The notes under the pieces were generated by a model. The model saw nothing but the letters and a program-made list of their open reading frames with translations, was not told the origin of the DNA and made no database searches. 64,000 nucleotides of DNA from Membranihabitans marinus (GTDB lineage Bacteria > Bacteroidota > Bacteroidia > Chitinophagales > Saprospiraceae), in contig NZ_JAHVHU010000002.1 of the NCBI RefSeq assembly GCF_019802045.1, positions 496,001 to 560,000 of the forward strand, written 5' to 3'. The position numbers and the translations under genes were made by a program. Each line of letters opens with the position of its first letter. Position 1 is the first letter of the stretch. Positions 17,078 to 25,425 of this stretch are shown here, one piece after another.

Positions 17078-19213
17078 ATGCATCAATTAACACATATCCT
17101 CTCCATGATAAAAATAAAACGTTCTGTTCTGTTTTCGATTGCGATCGCCTGGGCCATTCAACTACCTATGACATGGGCCCAAAAACACCCGTCAGAGATG
17201 TCTATGCACGATTTATTATCCTCTGCAGAAAACCCTCGCAATTCCGAGGGCGATTTTATCCCGTTAAAAGATGGTCGTATTCTTTTTGCCTATACCCGTT
17301 TTATGTCCTCCTCCAGTGACCATGCGCCGGCACAAATCATGGGCAGATTCTCCAATGACGGAGGTAAAAGCTGGACCGCTGAAGATGTGCTGATTGTGGA
17401 CCGTGAAGGCGATCAGAATGTGATGTCGGTGTCCTTTCTTCGATTACAAAATGGCGATATCGCTTTGTTTTATGCCCGAAAAAATTCATTGAGTGATCTC
17501 ATACCCATGATGCGGGTTTCTAAAAATGAGGCTCAGACCTGGAGTGGTCCCCAACCGGTGATCACAGATCAGAATGGTTATTTTGTACTGAACAACGACC
17601 GGGTCATCCAGTTGGAAAGCGGCCGATTACTGGTGCCGGTTTCCTTGCATAAAACCCCCAATTCTGAATGGAGCCACCGGGGTGAGATCCGGTGTTATTA
17701 CTCTGATGATAATGGTGCATCCTGGAACCGTGGACAAGTTCTCCCCGCACCGGAAGATGTGATTACGCAGGAACCCGGCGTAGTGGAGCTCAAAGACGGT
17801 CGGGTTCGCATGATTATTCGGGCCAATCACGGCGTGCAGTACACATCTTTTTCATCTGATGGTGGAATAACCTGGAGTCTGGCGGAGCCTTCCAATATTC
17901 CATCGCCGATCGCACCGGCGTCGCTCGAACGATTAAAGCGTACCGGGGACCTGATTCTGGTGTGGAACAATAACGGAAAGTCCGGACCCGGTTATTTTAA
18001 GTCGAAAAGAACCCCACTGACCATGGCTATATCCCGAGATGATGGGAATACCTGGGAGTTTATGAAAAATGTGGAAGGAAGTATTCACGCCTCCTACGCC
18101 TATACGGCAATTCAGGAAGTGGATGACTATGTATTGTTTGGGTATTATATAAAGCACGATGAGAAGCCGGGGTACGATTTGCGTATCAAACGAATACCTA
18201 TTGAAAACGTATATCGGGAACTAAAACCTGATCCGGTACTCGTCGTGGCGAATAAGCATTCGAACACATTGTCCTACGTGGATCCCATGGCGATGGAAGT
18301 CATGGAAACCATATCGGTGGGAAACAATCCCCACGAGATCACCATCACTCCGGATCAGCGCTTTGCCTATCTGAGCAGCTATGAGGCACCGGGAAATTTT
18401 ATCTATGTGGTCGACTTGATGAAACGGCAACAGATTGATTCCATTTTTACAGGGGTGGTAGGACGGATCCATGGTGCTGCGATGGGGCCGGAAGGCAAAT
18501 ACGCTTATTTTACTGCGGGCCAATCGGGGCAGATCGTAGAGGTGGAAACCAAAACAAACACCATCTCTCGAATCATTCCCAGCCATGGGAAGATATCACA
18601 TATGGTGTATGTGTCTCCCGATGGAAAACATCTCTTGACGGCGAATATAGTTTCCGAGGATATTTCCGTGATTGAGCGGGAAAGTGGAAAATTAGAGAAG
18701 ATCATCCCAGCTGGAAAAGGGGTGGAAGGCATGGCTTTTACGCCCGATGGAAAATTTCTTTGGGCCTTGAATCAGACTGGAGGAAGTATATTGATTATTG
18801 ACTGGGATCGGCGTGAAGCCATGGATCAATTTGAATGCAAAGGAATGCCGGTTCGAATCAAGTTTACAGATGATGGTAAAAAGGCCCTGGTTGCGAATTG
18901 GACGGAGGAGGGTACGCTGACGATCATTGATGTGAAATCAAGAAAAGAGATTAAACGAATCCCGGTGGGTGATTATGCTATTGGTGTGGAGATCTCCCAG
19001 GATGGGAAGTATGCTTTTGTAGGTTGCGAGGATTCCGTTGATGTTAAAGTGTTATCGGGCGGATCTGAAACGAGGAAAGGAAATAAGGAAGATTCGGATG
19101 GCGTACATGTGGTGGACCTGGAAAAAATGGAAGTGGTCAAAATTATTAAAACAGGATTGGGTCCCGATCCAATGATAATGTGGGTTCCACCAAAATATAT
19201 TGAGGGAAAATAA
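17078..19213 (+). CDS. Two-propeller fusion: family C sialidase-like domain plus YVTN beta-propeller
   Basis: About 711 residues. Starts at 17078 or 17105 are both possible (the latter gives a compact signal peptide MIKIKRSV…MTWAQ); a TTG at 17057 overlaps the upstream gene and is less likely. Residues of about 35-380 form a family C Asp-box propeller (NPRNSEGDF, SNDGGKSW, SDDNGASW, SSDGGITW, SRDDGNTW). From about 390 the chain changes to YVTN/40-residue repeats, with cores such as VANKHSNTLSYVD, VGNNPHEITITPD, VSPDGKHLLTAN, FTPDGKFLWALN and SQDGKYAFVG, ending in a GLGPDPMIMW turn. YVTN propellers often bind ligands or partner proteins. A linked sialidase-like enzyme and sensor/binding propeller is unusual. 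The DNA here is clearly more GC-rich than before 16 kb. Confidence 0.85.
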   Translation: MHQLTHILSMIKIKRSVLFSIAIAWAIQLPMTWAQKHPSEMSMHDLLSSAENPRNSEGDFIPLKDGRILFAYTRFMSSSSDHAPAQIMGRFSNDGGKSWTAEDVLIVDREGDQNVMSVSFLRLQNGDIALFYARKNSLSDLIPMMRVSKNEAQTWSGPQPVITDQNGYFVLNNDRVIQLESGRLLVPVSLHKTPNSEWSHRGEIRCYYSDDNGASWNRGQVLPAPEDVITQEPGVVELKDGRVRMIIRANHGVQYTSFSSDGGITWSLAEPSNIPSPIAPASLERLKRTGDLILVWNNNGKSGPGYFKSKRTPLTMAISRDDGNTWEFMKNVEGSIHASYAYTAIQEVDDYVLFGYYIKHDEKPGYDLRIKRIPIENVYRELKPDPVLVVANKHSNTLSYVDPMAMEVMETISVGNNPHEITITPDQRFAYLSSYEAPGNFIYVVDLMKRQQIDSIFTGVVGRIHGAAMGPEGKYAYFTAGQSGQIVEVETKTNTISRIIPSHGKISHMVYVSPDGKHLLTANIVSEDISVIERESGKLEKIIPAGKGVEGMAFTPDGKFLWALNQTGGSILIIDWDRREAMDQFECKGMPVRIKFTDDGKKALVANWTEEGTLTIIDVKSRKEIKRIPVGDYAIGVEISQDGKYAFVGCEDSVDVKVLSGGSETRKGNKEDSDGVHVVDLEKMEVVKIIKTGLGPDPMIMWVPPKYIEGK

Positions 19214-19378
19214 GAAGGTGAATATTTATCAAGAAATCATCTCGTTTTTGAATGTCGCTTGTGGCGGGCTGCCCTGGAAAAACGTGGGGGTGTGGGGGAC
19301 TACTTGGATACTATAATTGGTGTAGGTATAATAGTTCATATATGGTGACAAATTAATGAATATAAAATTGGATTTAAT

Positions 19379-20542
19379 ATGAAAACACTTAGAAGCATCT
19401 TTTTTAAATCAGTTTCATTGCTAATAGTAGGACTGCTGGTCTCTTCTTGCAATGATCATAGTGAGAACGCAAAAAGCGATTCATCCCAGCCGGAACGTCC
19501 TAAGATCACCCTCAACCTTTCTCCCTCAGAAAACAATCCCCGCAACAGCGAAGGTGATTTTGTCGATTTGAAGGATGGACGTATGATGTTCGTATACAGC
19601 AAGTATGTGGGAGAGTCCTCCAGCGACCATGCCCCCGCCTCGTTGGCCGCCCGGTATTCTTCGGATGGGGGCAAGACCTGGACGACGGAGGATGAGATCG
19701 TTGTACCCAATGAAGGGGGAATGAACGTCATGTCGGTTTCTCTGTTGCGATTGCAAAATGGTGATATTGCGTTATTTTATCTCCGAAAGAATTCCACTCA
19801 GGATTGCATTCCGATGTTGCGTATATCGAAGGATGAAGGCAAATCCTGGGGAGAGGCCATCCCATGTATCACCGATAAGGAAGGATATTTTGTGTTGAAC
19901 AACGATAGAGTCATCCAGTTAGAAGATGGTCGATTGATGATGGCCGTGGCGCTCCATAATACCCCGGGCGGGGAGTGGCGTAATCAAGCTGACTTGTATG
20001 CTTATTATTCGGATGATGACGGACAGACATGGACGTGCAGTCAGCAAGTACCCAATTCCACTGATATAGTGACCCAGGAACCTGGACTGATTGAAATGAA
20101 GGACGGCCGGATTATGATGTACATCCGGGCGAGCGGAGGATTCCAGCAACTGTCCTATTCCTCGGATCGGGGAGAGACCTGGAGCCCGATCGAGACCAGC
20201 AATATTCCTTCACCTTTGTCACCGGCTACCATTGAAACAATCCCTTCTACTGGAGATTGGTTGCTAGTATGGAACAACAACGATGGCAGTAATCCGGACT
20301 TGAAAGGTAAGCGGACTCCGATCACAGTGGCTGTATCAAAAGATGAAGGAAAAACCTGGAAGTACATCAAAAACATCGAAGAAGATCCCGATGGGTGGTA
20401 CTGCTACATAGCGATTCATTTTCCGGAGAATGCCCCGGATGATGTCATGCTAAGCTATTGTGCAGGGAATCGACCGGCCGGAACGGGTTTGTCCGTAACC
20501 CATGTGACCCGATTGACGAACGATTGGGTGTATGGGGAATAG
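19379..20542 (+). CDS. Asp-box sialidase-superfamily lipoprotein, family C
   Basis: A 387-residue propeller that is a lipoprotein: its signal peptide ends in the lipobox VSSC with acceptor Cys at about residue 24, so unlike its relatives it should be membrane anchored. Family C blocks: NPRNSEGDF, LKDGRMMF, NVMSVSL, LFYLRKNS, GYFVLNN and GNRPAGTGLS. Asp-box turns are SSDGGKTW, SKDEGKSW, SDDDGQTW, SSDRGETW and SKDEGKTW, the most regular set in the locus. It is closest to 14998 in its C-terminal blocks. A 165-base gap without a clear terminator precedes it, and a 250-base gap with repeated palindromes follows, so it is probably the last gene of the exo-hydrolase block. Confidence 0.87.
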   Translation: MKTLRSIFFKSVSLLIVGLLVSSCNDHSENAKSDSSQPERPKITLNLSPSENNPRNSEGDFVDLKDGRMMFVYSKYVGESSSDHAPASLAARYSSDGGKTWTTEDEIVVPNEGGMNVMSVSLLRLQNGDIALFYLRKNSTQDCIPMLRISKDEGKSWGEAIPCITDKEGYFVLNNDRVIQLEDGRLMMAVALHNTPGGEWRNQADLYAYYSDDDGQTWTCSQQVPNSTDIVTQEPGLIEMKDGRIMMYIRASGGFQQLSYSSDRGETWSPIETSNIPSPLSPATIETIPSTGDWLLVWNNNDGSNPDLKGKRTPITVAVSKDEGKTWKYIKNIEEDPDGWYCYIAIHFPENAPDDVMLSYCAGNRPAGTGLSVTHVTRLTNDWVYGE

Positions 20543-20554
20543 TAAAAAAATAGC

Positions 20555-20766
20555 CAGACGTTAACCTGTCAGCGTCTGAGGTAAAAGTAGTTGTTAAAAT
20601 GAGATTATGTTTTTGATAGAGATCAGTTATGGTGTTGCTCATTGACCTGACAGCGTTTTTAATTGGCCCCAAAATGCTGACAGGACTCTATCATACAACT
20701 GAATATAATGATTGAAATGAACATTTACAACGATTTAAAAGTATAAGGAACCCCGGCGCTGTCAGG
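20555..20766. promoter_or_regulatory. Four copies of a CTGWCAG palindrome, candidate operators
   Basis: Within 200 bases ahead of the aldolase gene there are four copies of a ten-base element with the palindromic core CTGWCAG: CCTGTCAGCG at 20565, CCTGACAGCG at 20646, GCTGACAGG at 20676 and CGCTGTCAGG at 20757. Two are in each orientation when the flanking CC/GCG bases are used. The first lies inside a larger inverted repeat CAGACG…CGTCTG (20555-20578). No regulator gene is in this locus, so the cognate protein would act in trans. The repetition before the first catabolic gene suggests a repressor or activator binding region; this has not been tested against background frequency. Confidence 0.45.
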
Positions 20767-20792
20767 TTTGATAATAATTATAAACAAATAAA

Positions 20793-21614
20793 ATGAACGG
20801 AAAAAAAATAAGACAAGCACTGCATGACGGTCGGAGAGTATATGGTACCGCCATGATTTCCCAATCTCCCCATTGGCCCGGCATCCTTGCATCGGCCGGA
20901 ATAGACTTTGTATTCATCGATACCGAACATACGGCACTGGGAAGACAGACTGTCGGTGAAGTCTGTCATCTGTACAAAGGGCATGGGATAGCGCCGGTGG
21001 TACGGATTCCTTCCCCGGATCCCTATCAGGCCACGATGATGCTGGATGGAGGGGCAAGTGGTGTTATCGCCCCCTATATAGAACGTGCAGAGCAAGTCAG
21101 AAAGTTGGTTGGTGCCGTGAAATACAAACCCCTAAAAGGGGAGCGGCTGGCACAATTTCTCAAGGGTGAAAAAGAGCTTGAACCAGAGCTTCGTGACTAT
21201 TTGATCAAACACAATGAGGATACAGTTCTGATTGTTAACATTGAGAGCACGCCGGCGCTGGAAGCCTTGGATGATATCCTTTCAGTGGAAGGGTTGGACG
21301 GTATTTTGGTCGGACCCCACGATTTGACCTGTAGTTTAGGGATTCCAGAAGAGTATCACCATCCCTTGTTTATCGAGACCATAGAATCGATCATTGACAA
21401 AGCACGAAATAATCAGGTGGGAGTGGGTATTCATGTGTGGGATGCGGTGGGTTTTGATCAGGAAATAGAATGGATAAAGCGCGGAGCCAACCTGGTCGTC
21501 CACAGTAATGATCTTTCCCTGTTATCTGGCACTTTAAGAACAAATATTAATAATATAAAGACGGCCTTGGGACAATCGGGTGTAGATGGTCAGGATGCAG
21601 AGCCTATTGTGTAA
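20793..21614 (+). CDS. HpcH/HpaI family class II aldolase
   Basis: A 273-residue cytoplasmic enzyme. Members cleave 2-keto-3-deoxy or 4-hydroxy-2-oxo acids to pyruvate and an aldehyde using a divalent metal. Family residues are visible: the catalytic His in FIDTEHT (about residue 48), Arg in VVRIP, the GGASGVIAPYI segment, the metal-ligand Glu in IVNIEST and the metal-ligand Asp in LVGPHDLTCSLG. It opens the catabolic module behind a 250-base regulatory gap. In this context it could split the backbone of a sugar acid made by the lactonase and dehydrogenase downstream. The exact substrate is not evident. Other family members act on aromatic degradation intermediates, but no aromatic genes are near. 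Confidence 0.9.
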   Translation: MNGKKIRQALHDGRRVYGTAMISQSPHWPGILASAGIDFVFIDTEHTALGRQTVGEVCHLYKGHGIAPVVRIPSPDPYQATMMLDGGASGVIAPYIERAEQVRKLVGAVKYKPLKGERLAQFLKGEKELEPELRDYLIKHNEDTVLIVNIESTPALEALDDILSVEGLDGILVGPHDLTCSLGIPEEYHHPLFIETIESIIDKARNNQVGVGIHVWDAVGFDQEIEWIKRGANLVVHSNDLSLLSGTLRTNINNIKTALGQSGVDGQDAEPIV

Positions 21615-21698
21615 TTTAACATTATGGAAAAAGTTAATGTCACAGCTCATCCGAGACAGAAAATTATTTGTAATTCCCTAATTGATTAAAAAAGGAGC

Positions 21699-22502
21699 AT
21701 GCATAGTAATAGAAGAGATTTTTTAAAAAAGACAGGAACCTATATTTCTGTAGGTACTATGACCTCTTTGGCAGGGCTGAATCCTGACTTCGCGGTTCAT
21801 CGTACCATCCAAACCAGCAAAGGAAAAGATCTTGAGAAAATCAAAGCTCTTCTAGAAAGAAAGAAGCCCAATATATGGCTTTTTACCGGAGACAGTATCA
21901 CCCACGGCGCCAAACACACCCATGGTTATCGCTCTTATCCCGAAGTGTTTCAGGAACGAATCCGTTGGGAAATCGGCCGGGTACGGGATGTGATTATCAA
22001 TACCGGAATCAGTGGGAATGCAGCTTCGAATATTCTCAGTGACTTTGAATGGCGAATCCAGCAGTTCAATCCGCATGTGGTGTCCATTATGATCGGAACC
22101 AATGATTGCGCGAGGGAAGGAATGAGTCCGGATCAATTTAAAAAGAATGTTGAACGCTTGATTAACCGCATAAGGGATATTGGCGCTATCCCGGTATTGC
22201 ATACGCCCAATGTGATTATTTTGGATAAGAGTCCCAAGCGAAAAACTTTACCAAACTATATACCTGCATTGAGATCATTGGCAGAGGAAGTAGACATCGT
22301 TTTAATCGACAATTATCAACATTGGGAAGAGGCCATGCAGCGTGATTCTGAAAAGATTGTTTTCAAAAACTGGCTGAACGATCCCCTGCATCCCAATCAA
22401 TTTGGACACCAGGAGATAGCCCGGGTGATGTTTAGGAAGTTTGGGATTTTCGATCCGTCTGCTGCCACCTGTGGCGGGGAATATTACGAAGGAGAACATT
22501 AA
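21699..22502 (+). CDS. Tat-exported SGNH/GDSL hydrolase
   Basis: 267 residues with a twin-arginine signal (NRRDFLKKTG). SGNH blocks: FTGDSITHG (nucleophile Ser, about residue 65), the block II Gly in NTGISGN, the block III stretch IGTNDC with oxyanion Asn, and the block V motif DPLHPNQFGH with catalytic Asp and His. It is a second esterase of this locus and is not closely similar to 12904. Expected role: removal of acetyl or other ester groups from a carbohydrate in the periplasm. A purine-rich AAAGGAG lies only one base before the ATG, too close for a normal Shine-Dalgarno, but the Tat motif right after this ATG makes the start secure. Confidence 0.9.
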   Translation: MHSNRRDFLKKTGTYISVGTMTSLAGLNPDFAVHRTIQTSKGKDLEKIKALLERKKPNIWLFTGDSITHGAKHTHGYRSYPEVFQERIRWEIGRVRDVIINTGISGNAASNILSDFEWRIQQFNPHVVSIMIGTNDCAREGMSPDQFKKNVERLINRIRDIGAIPVLHTPNVIILDKSPKRKTLPNYIPALRSLAEEVDIVLIDNYQHWEEAMQRDSEKIVFKNWLNDPLHPNQFGHQEIARVMFRKFGIFDPSAATCGGEYYEGEH

Positions 22503-22516
22503 AAATTGGAAAAACT

Positions 22517-23455
22517 ATGTCTACATCATTTCAACATATTATGCCCATTACTTTTGATTCTGGGGAGGAAGGTCCACACCTGTTGATTCTTGCCGGAGTC
22601 CATGGGGATGAGTTGGAACCGGTCCAAGTTGGTCTGAAATTAACGACCCAATTAGCGGGCGCTATCAAAATCAGAAAAGGAACATTAACCATTGTCCCAA
22701 TAGTAAATAGACCTGCTTATAAAAATAAGTCTCGTACTGCTGAGGACGGGCTGGATCTCGCTCGCACCTTTCCCGGCCGGAAAGAAGGTAGTAAAACAGA
22801 GCAGATCGCTTGGGAGATCAGTCAATTGATCCGGTCCGTGGATTTTTTGATCGATATGCATACGGGTGGGAAGACCTATGAAATTTATCCCCTTTCCGGT
22901 TATGTGTTGCATCGGGATGAAAAAATTCTTGAAATACAGCGGACTATGGCAACAACCTTTGGACTTCCAGTCCAGTGGGGAACTTCACCCGAGCTGAATG
23001 GTCGTACCATCAGTGTGGCCCGGGATGCGGGCATTCCGGCTATTTATACGGAATATGGTGGTGGAGGACAACAAAATGAGGAGATTGTGGAGGTGTTGTA
23101 TGAAGGATGCTTGCGGGTCCTGGTGGAACTGAAAATGATCCCTGATCGAAAGATGCATAGCCCGGAACCGCAGTATATCGTAGAAGATACGCGGGAAGCA
23201 AGCGGCCACTTGCAAATCATGTACCCATCACCTCTAAAGGGCGATTTTATAACTCATGCTCAATTGGGGGCCATGGTGAAAAAAGGAGATTTGATTGGCG
23301 AGGTACATGATTCAAAGGCAGGCAAAGGTGTAGAAATATCTGCCCGGGAAGATGGGTTGTTGTTTTTGATACGACGAAGACCCTTCGTGAATAAAAATGA
23401 AGCAACGGCGGGCATTCTACCTATTACTCAACCAGGAACTATTACACTACCATGA
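22517..23455 (+). CDS. Succinylglutamate desuccinylase/aspartoacylase family zinc hydrolase
   Basis: A 312-residue M14-like amidohydrolase. Zinc and catalytic residues can be placed: GVHGDELEP (His and Glu ligands, about residue 30), DMHTGG (His ligand, about 115) and the catalytic Glu in IYTEYGGGG (about 178). The C-terminal third has the beta-domain seen in AstE/DoeB-like proteins. These enzymes remove N-acyl groups from amino acids (N-acetylaspartate, N-succinylglutamate, N-acetyl-diaminobutyrate). In this locus it could deacylate an N-acylated sugar or amino acid released from the glycan. No signal peptide is visible, so it is cytoplasmic. It overlaps the next gene by ATGA, which implies translational coupling. 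Confidence 0.88.
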   Translation: MSTSFQHIMPITFDSGEEGPHLLILAGVHGDELEPVQVGLKLTTQLAGAIKIRKGTLTIVPIVNRPAYKNKSRTAEDGLDLARTFPGRKEGSKTEQIAWEISQLIRSVDFLIDMHTGGKTYEIYPLSGYVLHRDEKILEIQRTMATTFGLPVQWGTSPELNGRTISVARDAGIPAIYTEYGGGGQQNEEIVEVLYEGCLRVLVELKMIPDRKMHSPEPQYIVEDTREASGHLQIMYPSPLKGDFITHAQLGAMVKKGDLIGEVHDSKAGKGVEISAREDGLLFLIRRRPFVNKNEATAGILPITQPGTITLP

Positions 23456-24273
23456 AGGGAAGAAAAGTTGTACTTATTACCGGAGCTGCAGGCGGCATAG
23501 GACGTAAAACAGCCATTCGATTCTACAAGGAAGGATGTTTATTGGCGCTGTCCGATATAGATGGGACAGGTCTGACATCGTTGCAGACGGAACTGAATGA
23601 CTTGGAGAGTTCTACTGATCGGTGTATTCTTTTTCCGGGAGACCTGTCTGATATGAATTATGTAAAGTCATTGGTTCAGAAATGCCAGGAAGAGTGGCAT
23701 CGGCTGGATGTGTTGGTTAACAATGCGGTCTGGCGAAGCCACGATACCATGCGGACCATTTCCGAACAAGACTGGAACAAAACCCTTCAAATCGGATTGA
23801 CTGCCCCTGCTTTCCTCGCGCGGGATGCCGCCAAGCTAATGGAAGATCAAGATGCTCATGGCGTAATCATTAACATTTCCAGTGTGCAGGCACACCGGGC
23901 CGCCGGAACCTCTCCGGCTTACGTGGCTTGCAAAGGTGGAATGGAAAGCCTGACCTACGAATTAGCGGCACTCTATGGTCCGTCAGGTATTCGGGTGGTC
24001 GGGGTCGCTCCTGGAAACACGATCACCCCGTTAAGTGGAGACTTTGAGGATGAAACCGGCGAGAATATTAGTGAAAAGCTAGTAAGATATATGGAAGATC
24101 AGACGCCCTTAAAGCGATCGGCTGAACCCGAAGAAATTGCCAATGTCATTTATTGGTTGAGTACTTCTGAAGCGTCTTTTGTGAATGGAACAACGATCGC
24201 AGCAGACGGTGGTTTTTGTCATGGGTTTGGTGCTTATTCATTAAAAAAAATACAATTTAATAATCAGTTTTGA
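23452..24273 (+). CDS. Short-chain dehydrogenase/reductase
   Basis: A 273-residue classical SDR. NAD(P)-binding motif TGAAGGIG (about residue 10), a variant NNAVW in place of NNAG, the catalytic Ser in NISSVQ and the Tyr-x-x-x-Lys pair in YVACKGG are all visible, as is the C-terminal SFVNGTTIAADGG typical of the family. It would oxidise or reduce a hydroxyl/keto group of the sugar-derived intermediate. It starts inside the stop of the deacylase gene (ATGA overlap) and ends inside the TTG start of the next gene (TTGA overlap), so three enzymes are tightly coupled. The substrate cannot be read from the sequence. Confidence 0.92.
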   Translation: MKGRKVVLITGAAGGIGRKTAIRFYKEGCLLALSDIDGTGLTSLQTELNDLESSTDRCILFPGDLSDMNYVKSLVQKCQEEWHRLDVLVNNAVWRSHDTMRTISEQDWNKTLQIGLTAPAFLARDAAKLMEDQDAHGVIINISSVQAHRAAGTSPAYVACKGGMESLTYELAALYGPSGIRVVGVAPGNTITPLSGDFEDETGENISEKLVRYMEDQTPLKRSAEPEEIANVIYWLSTSEASFVNGTTIAADGGFCHGFGAYSLKKIQFNNQF

Positions 24274-25415
24274 AAGGTATTTGGGCATATAGCGAATTTT
24301 GGCATTCCGGAGAATCCGGCGAGATGATCACGATGGGTGAGGGGCACACCCCTTTGATCCCAGCACGCCGACTCGGTAAAAAATACGGGTTGGATCATTT
24401 GTATTTTAAACTCGAGACCACGAATCCATCCGGTTCGTACAAAGATCGATTTGCTGCAGCATCAGTATCTCATCTACTTTCTATGGGAGCTAAAATCTGC
24501 CTGGCTACATCCAGCGGCAATACCGGGTCGGCATTGGCGGCCTATTGTGCGCGGGCTGGTATTCCTTGTGTCGTTGTCATCGTTGATGGAACGCCTCTCG
24601 GAAAACTAGAGCAAATGCAGATTTACGGAGCTCATACCCTGATGGTGAAGGGATTTGGTCTGGATGAGCGGATTACTACATCGGTATTTGAGCAGCTCCA
24701 GGCTTTGACTACAGACCTAAATACCCAGGTGCAGATCAGTGCATATACTTATTCGCCGGAAGGCATGCGGGGGGTGGAAACGATCGGACTGGAACTGGCA
24801 GAACAACTTCCCGGCGATGACATCCAGGTGTTTTCGCCTTCGGGTGGAGGAGGATTGACGCTGGCCATTGGTCGGGGATTTCAAAAATGGAAAAATGATC
24901 ATTTTGGTTATATGCTTCCATCGCTGCATTGTGTCCAGCCGGACGGGAATAATACCATTGTAGGACCGCTGAAACATGGTAAAAGGAAAGCTGCGTCCAT
25001 AGTACAGAGTACGACGAATATAAGTGGCTTGCAAGTACCCGGGGTGATCGATGGGAATGAAACAATGGCTATTTGCCGAAGTCTGGGAGGTACGGGACAT
25101 TTGGTCGATGATGAAATGGTGTTTCAGCTGCAGGCTGAGCTGGCATCGATGGAAGGGATTTACTGTGAACCGGCAGGGGCTGTGGCATTAGCAGGAGCTA
25201 TCCAAGCGTGTCAGAACCAGAAAATCAAAAAAACAGATCAGGTCGTGTGCATGATCACGGGGCATGGGTTCAAAGATACCGGTTTCATCAAGCGAGTGTC
25301 TACCGATCAAAATAAGTACTTTGACCAGTTTGATAGCGTGGAAGAATATGTAAGAAAAATAATAAAAGGTGAAGGTCAGGAGTCAAGAATTATGAATCAA
25401 ATTTCAAATAAATAA
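24270..25415 (+). CDS. Threonine-synthase-like PLP-dependent fold II lyase (TTG start)
   Basis: 381 residues from a TTG at 24270 that overlaps the SDR stop as TTGA. The next in-frame ATG, 16 codons later, would remove the WAYSEFW stretch that family members have at this position, so the TTG is preferred. The PLP lysine lies in NPSGSYKDRF (about residue 55), and the cofactor phosphate loop is SSGNTGS (about 88). This fold includes threonine synthase, threonine/serine dehydratases and diaminopropionate lyases. A biosynthetic thrC would normally sit with thrA/thrB, so here a catabolic beta-elimination on a hydroxy- or amino-substituted amino acid is more likely, supported by a RidA enamine deaminase gene about 1 kb downstream. 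Confidence 0.85.
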   Translation: MKGIWAYSEFWHSGESGEMITMGEGHTPLIPARRLGKKYGLDHLYFKLETTNPSGSYKDRFAAASVSHLLSMGAKICLATSSGNTGSALAAYCARAGIPCVVVIVDGTPLGKLEQMQIYGAHTLMVKGFGLDERITTSVFEQLQALTTDLNTQVQISAYTYSPEGMRGVETIGLELAEQLPGDDIQVFSPSGGGGLTLAIGRGFQKWKNDHFGYMLPSLHCVQPDGNNTIVGPLKHGKRKAASIVQSTTNISGLQVPGVIDGNETMAICRSLGGTGHLVDDEMVFQLQAELASMEGIYCEPAGAVALAGAIQACQNQKIKKTDQVVCMITGHGFKDTGFIKRVSTDQNKYFDQFDSVEEYVRKIIKGEGQESRIMNQISNK

Positions 25416-25425
25416 AATAAAAATA

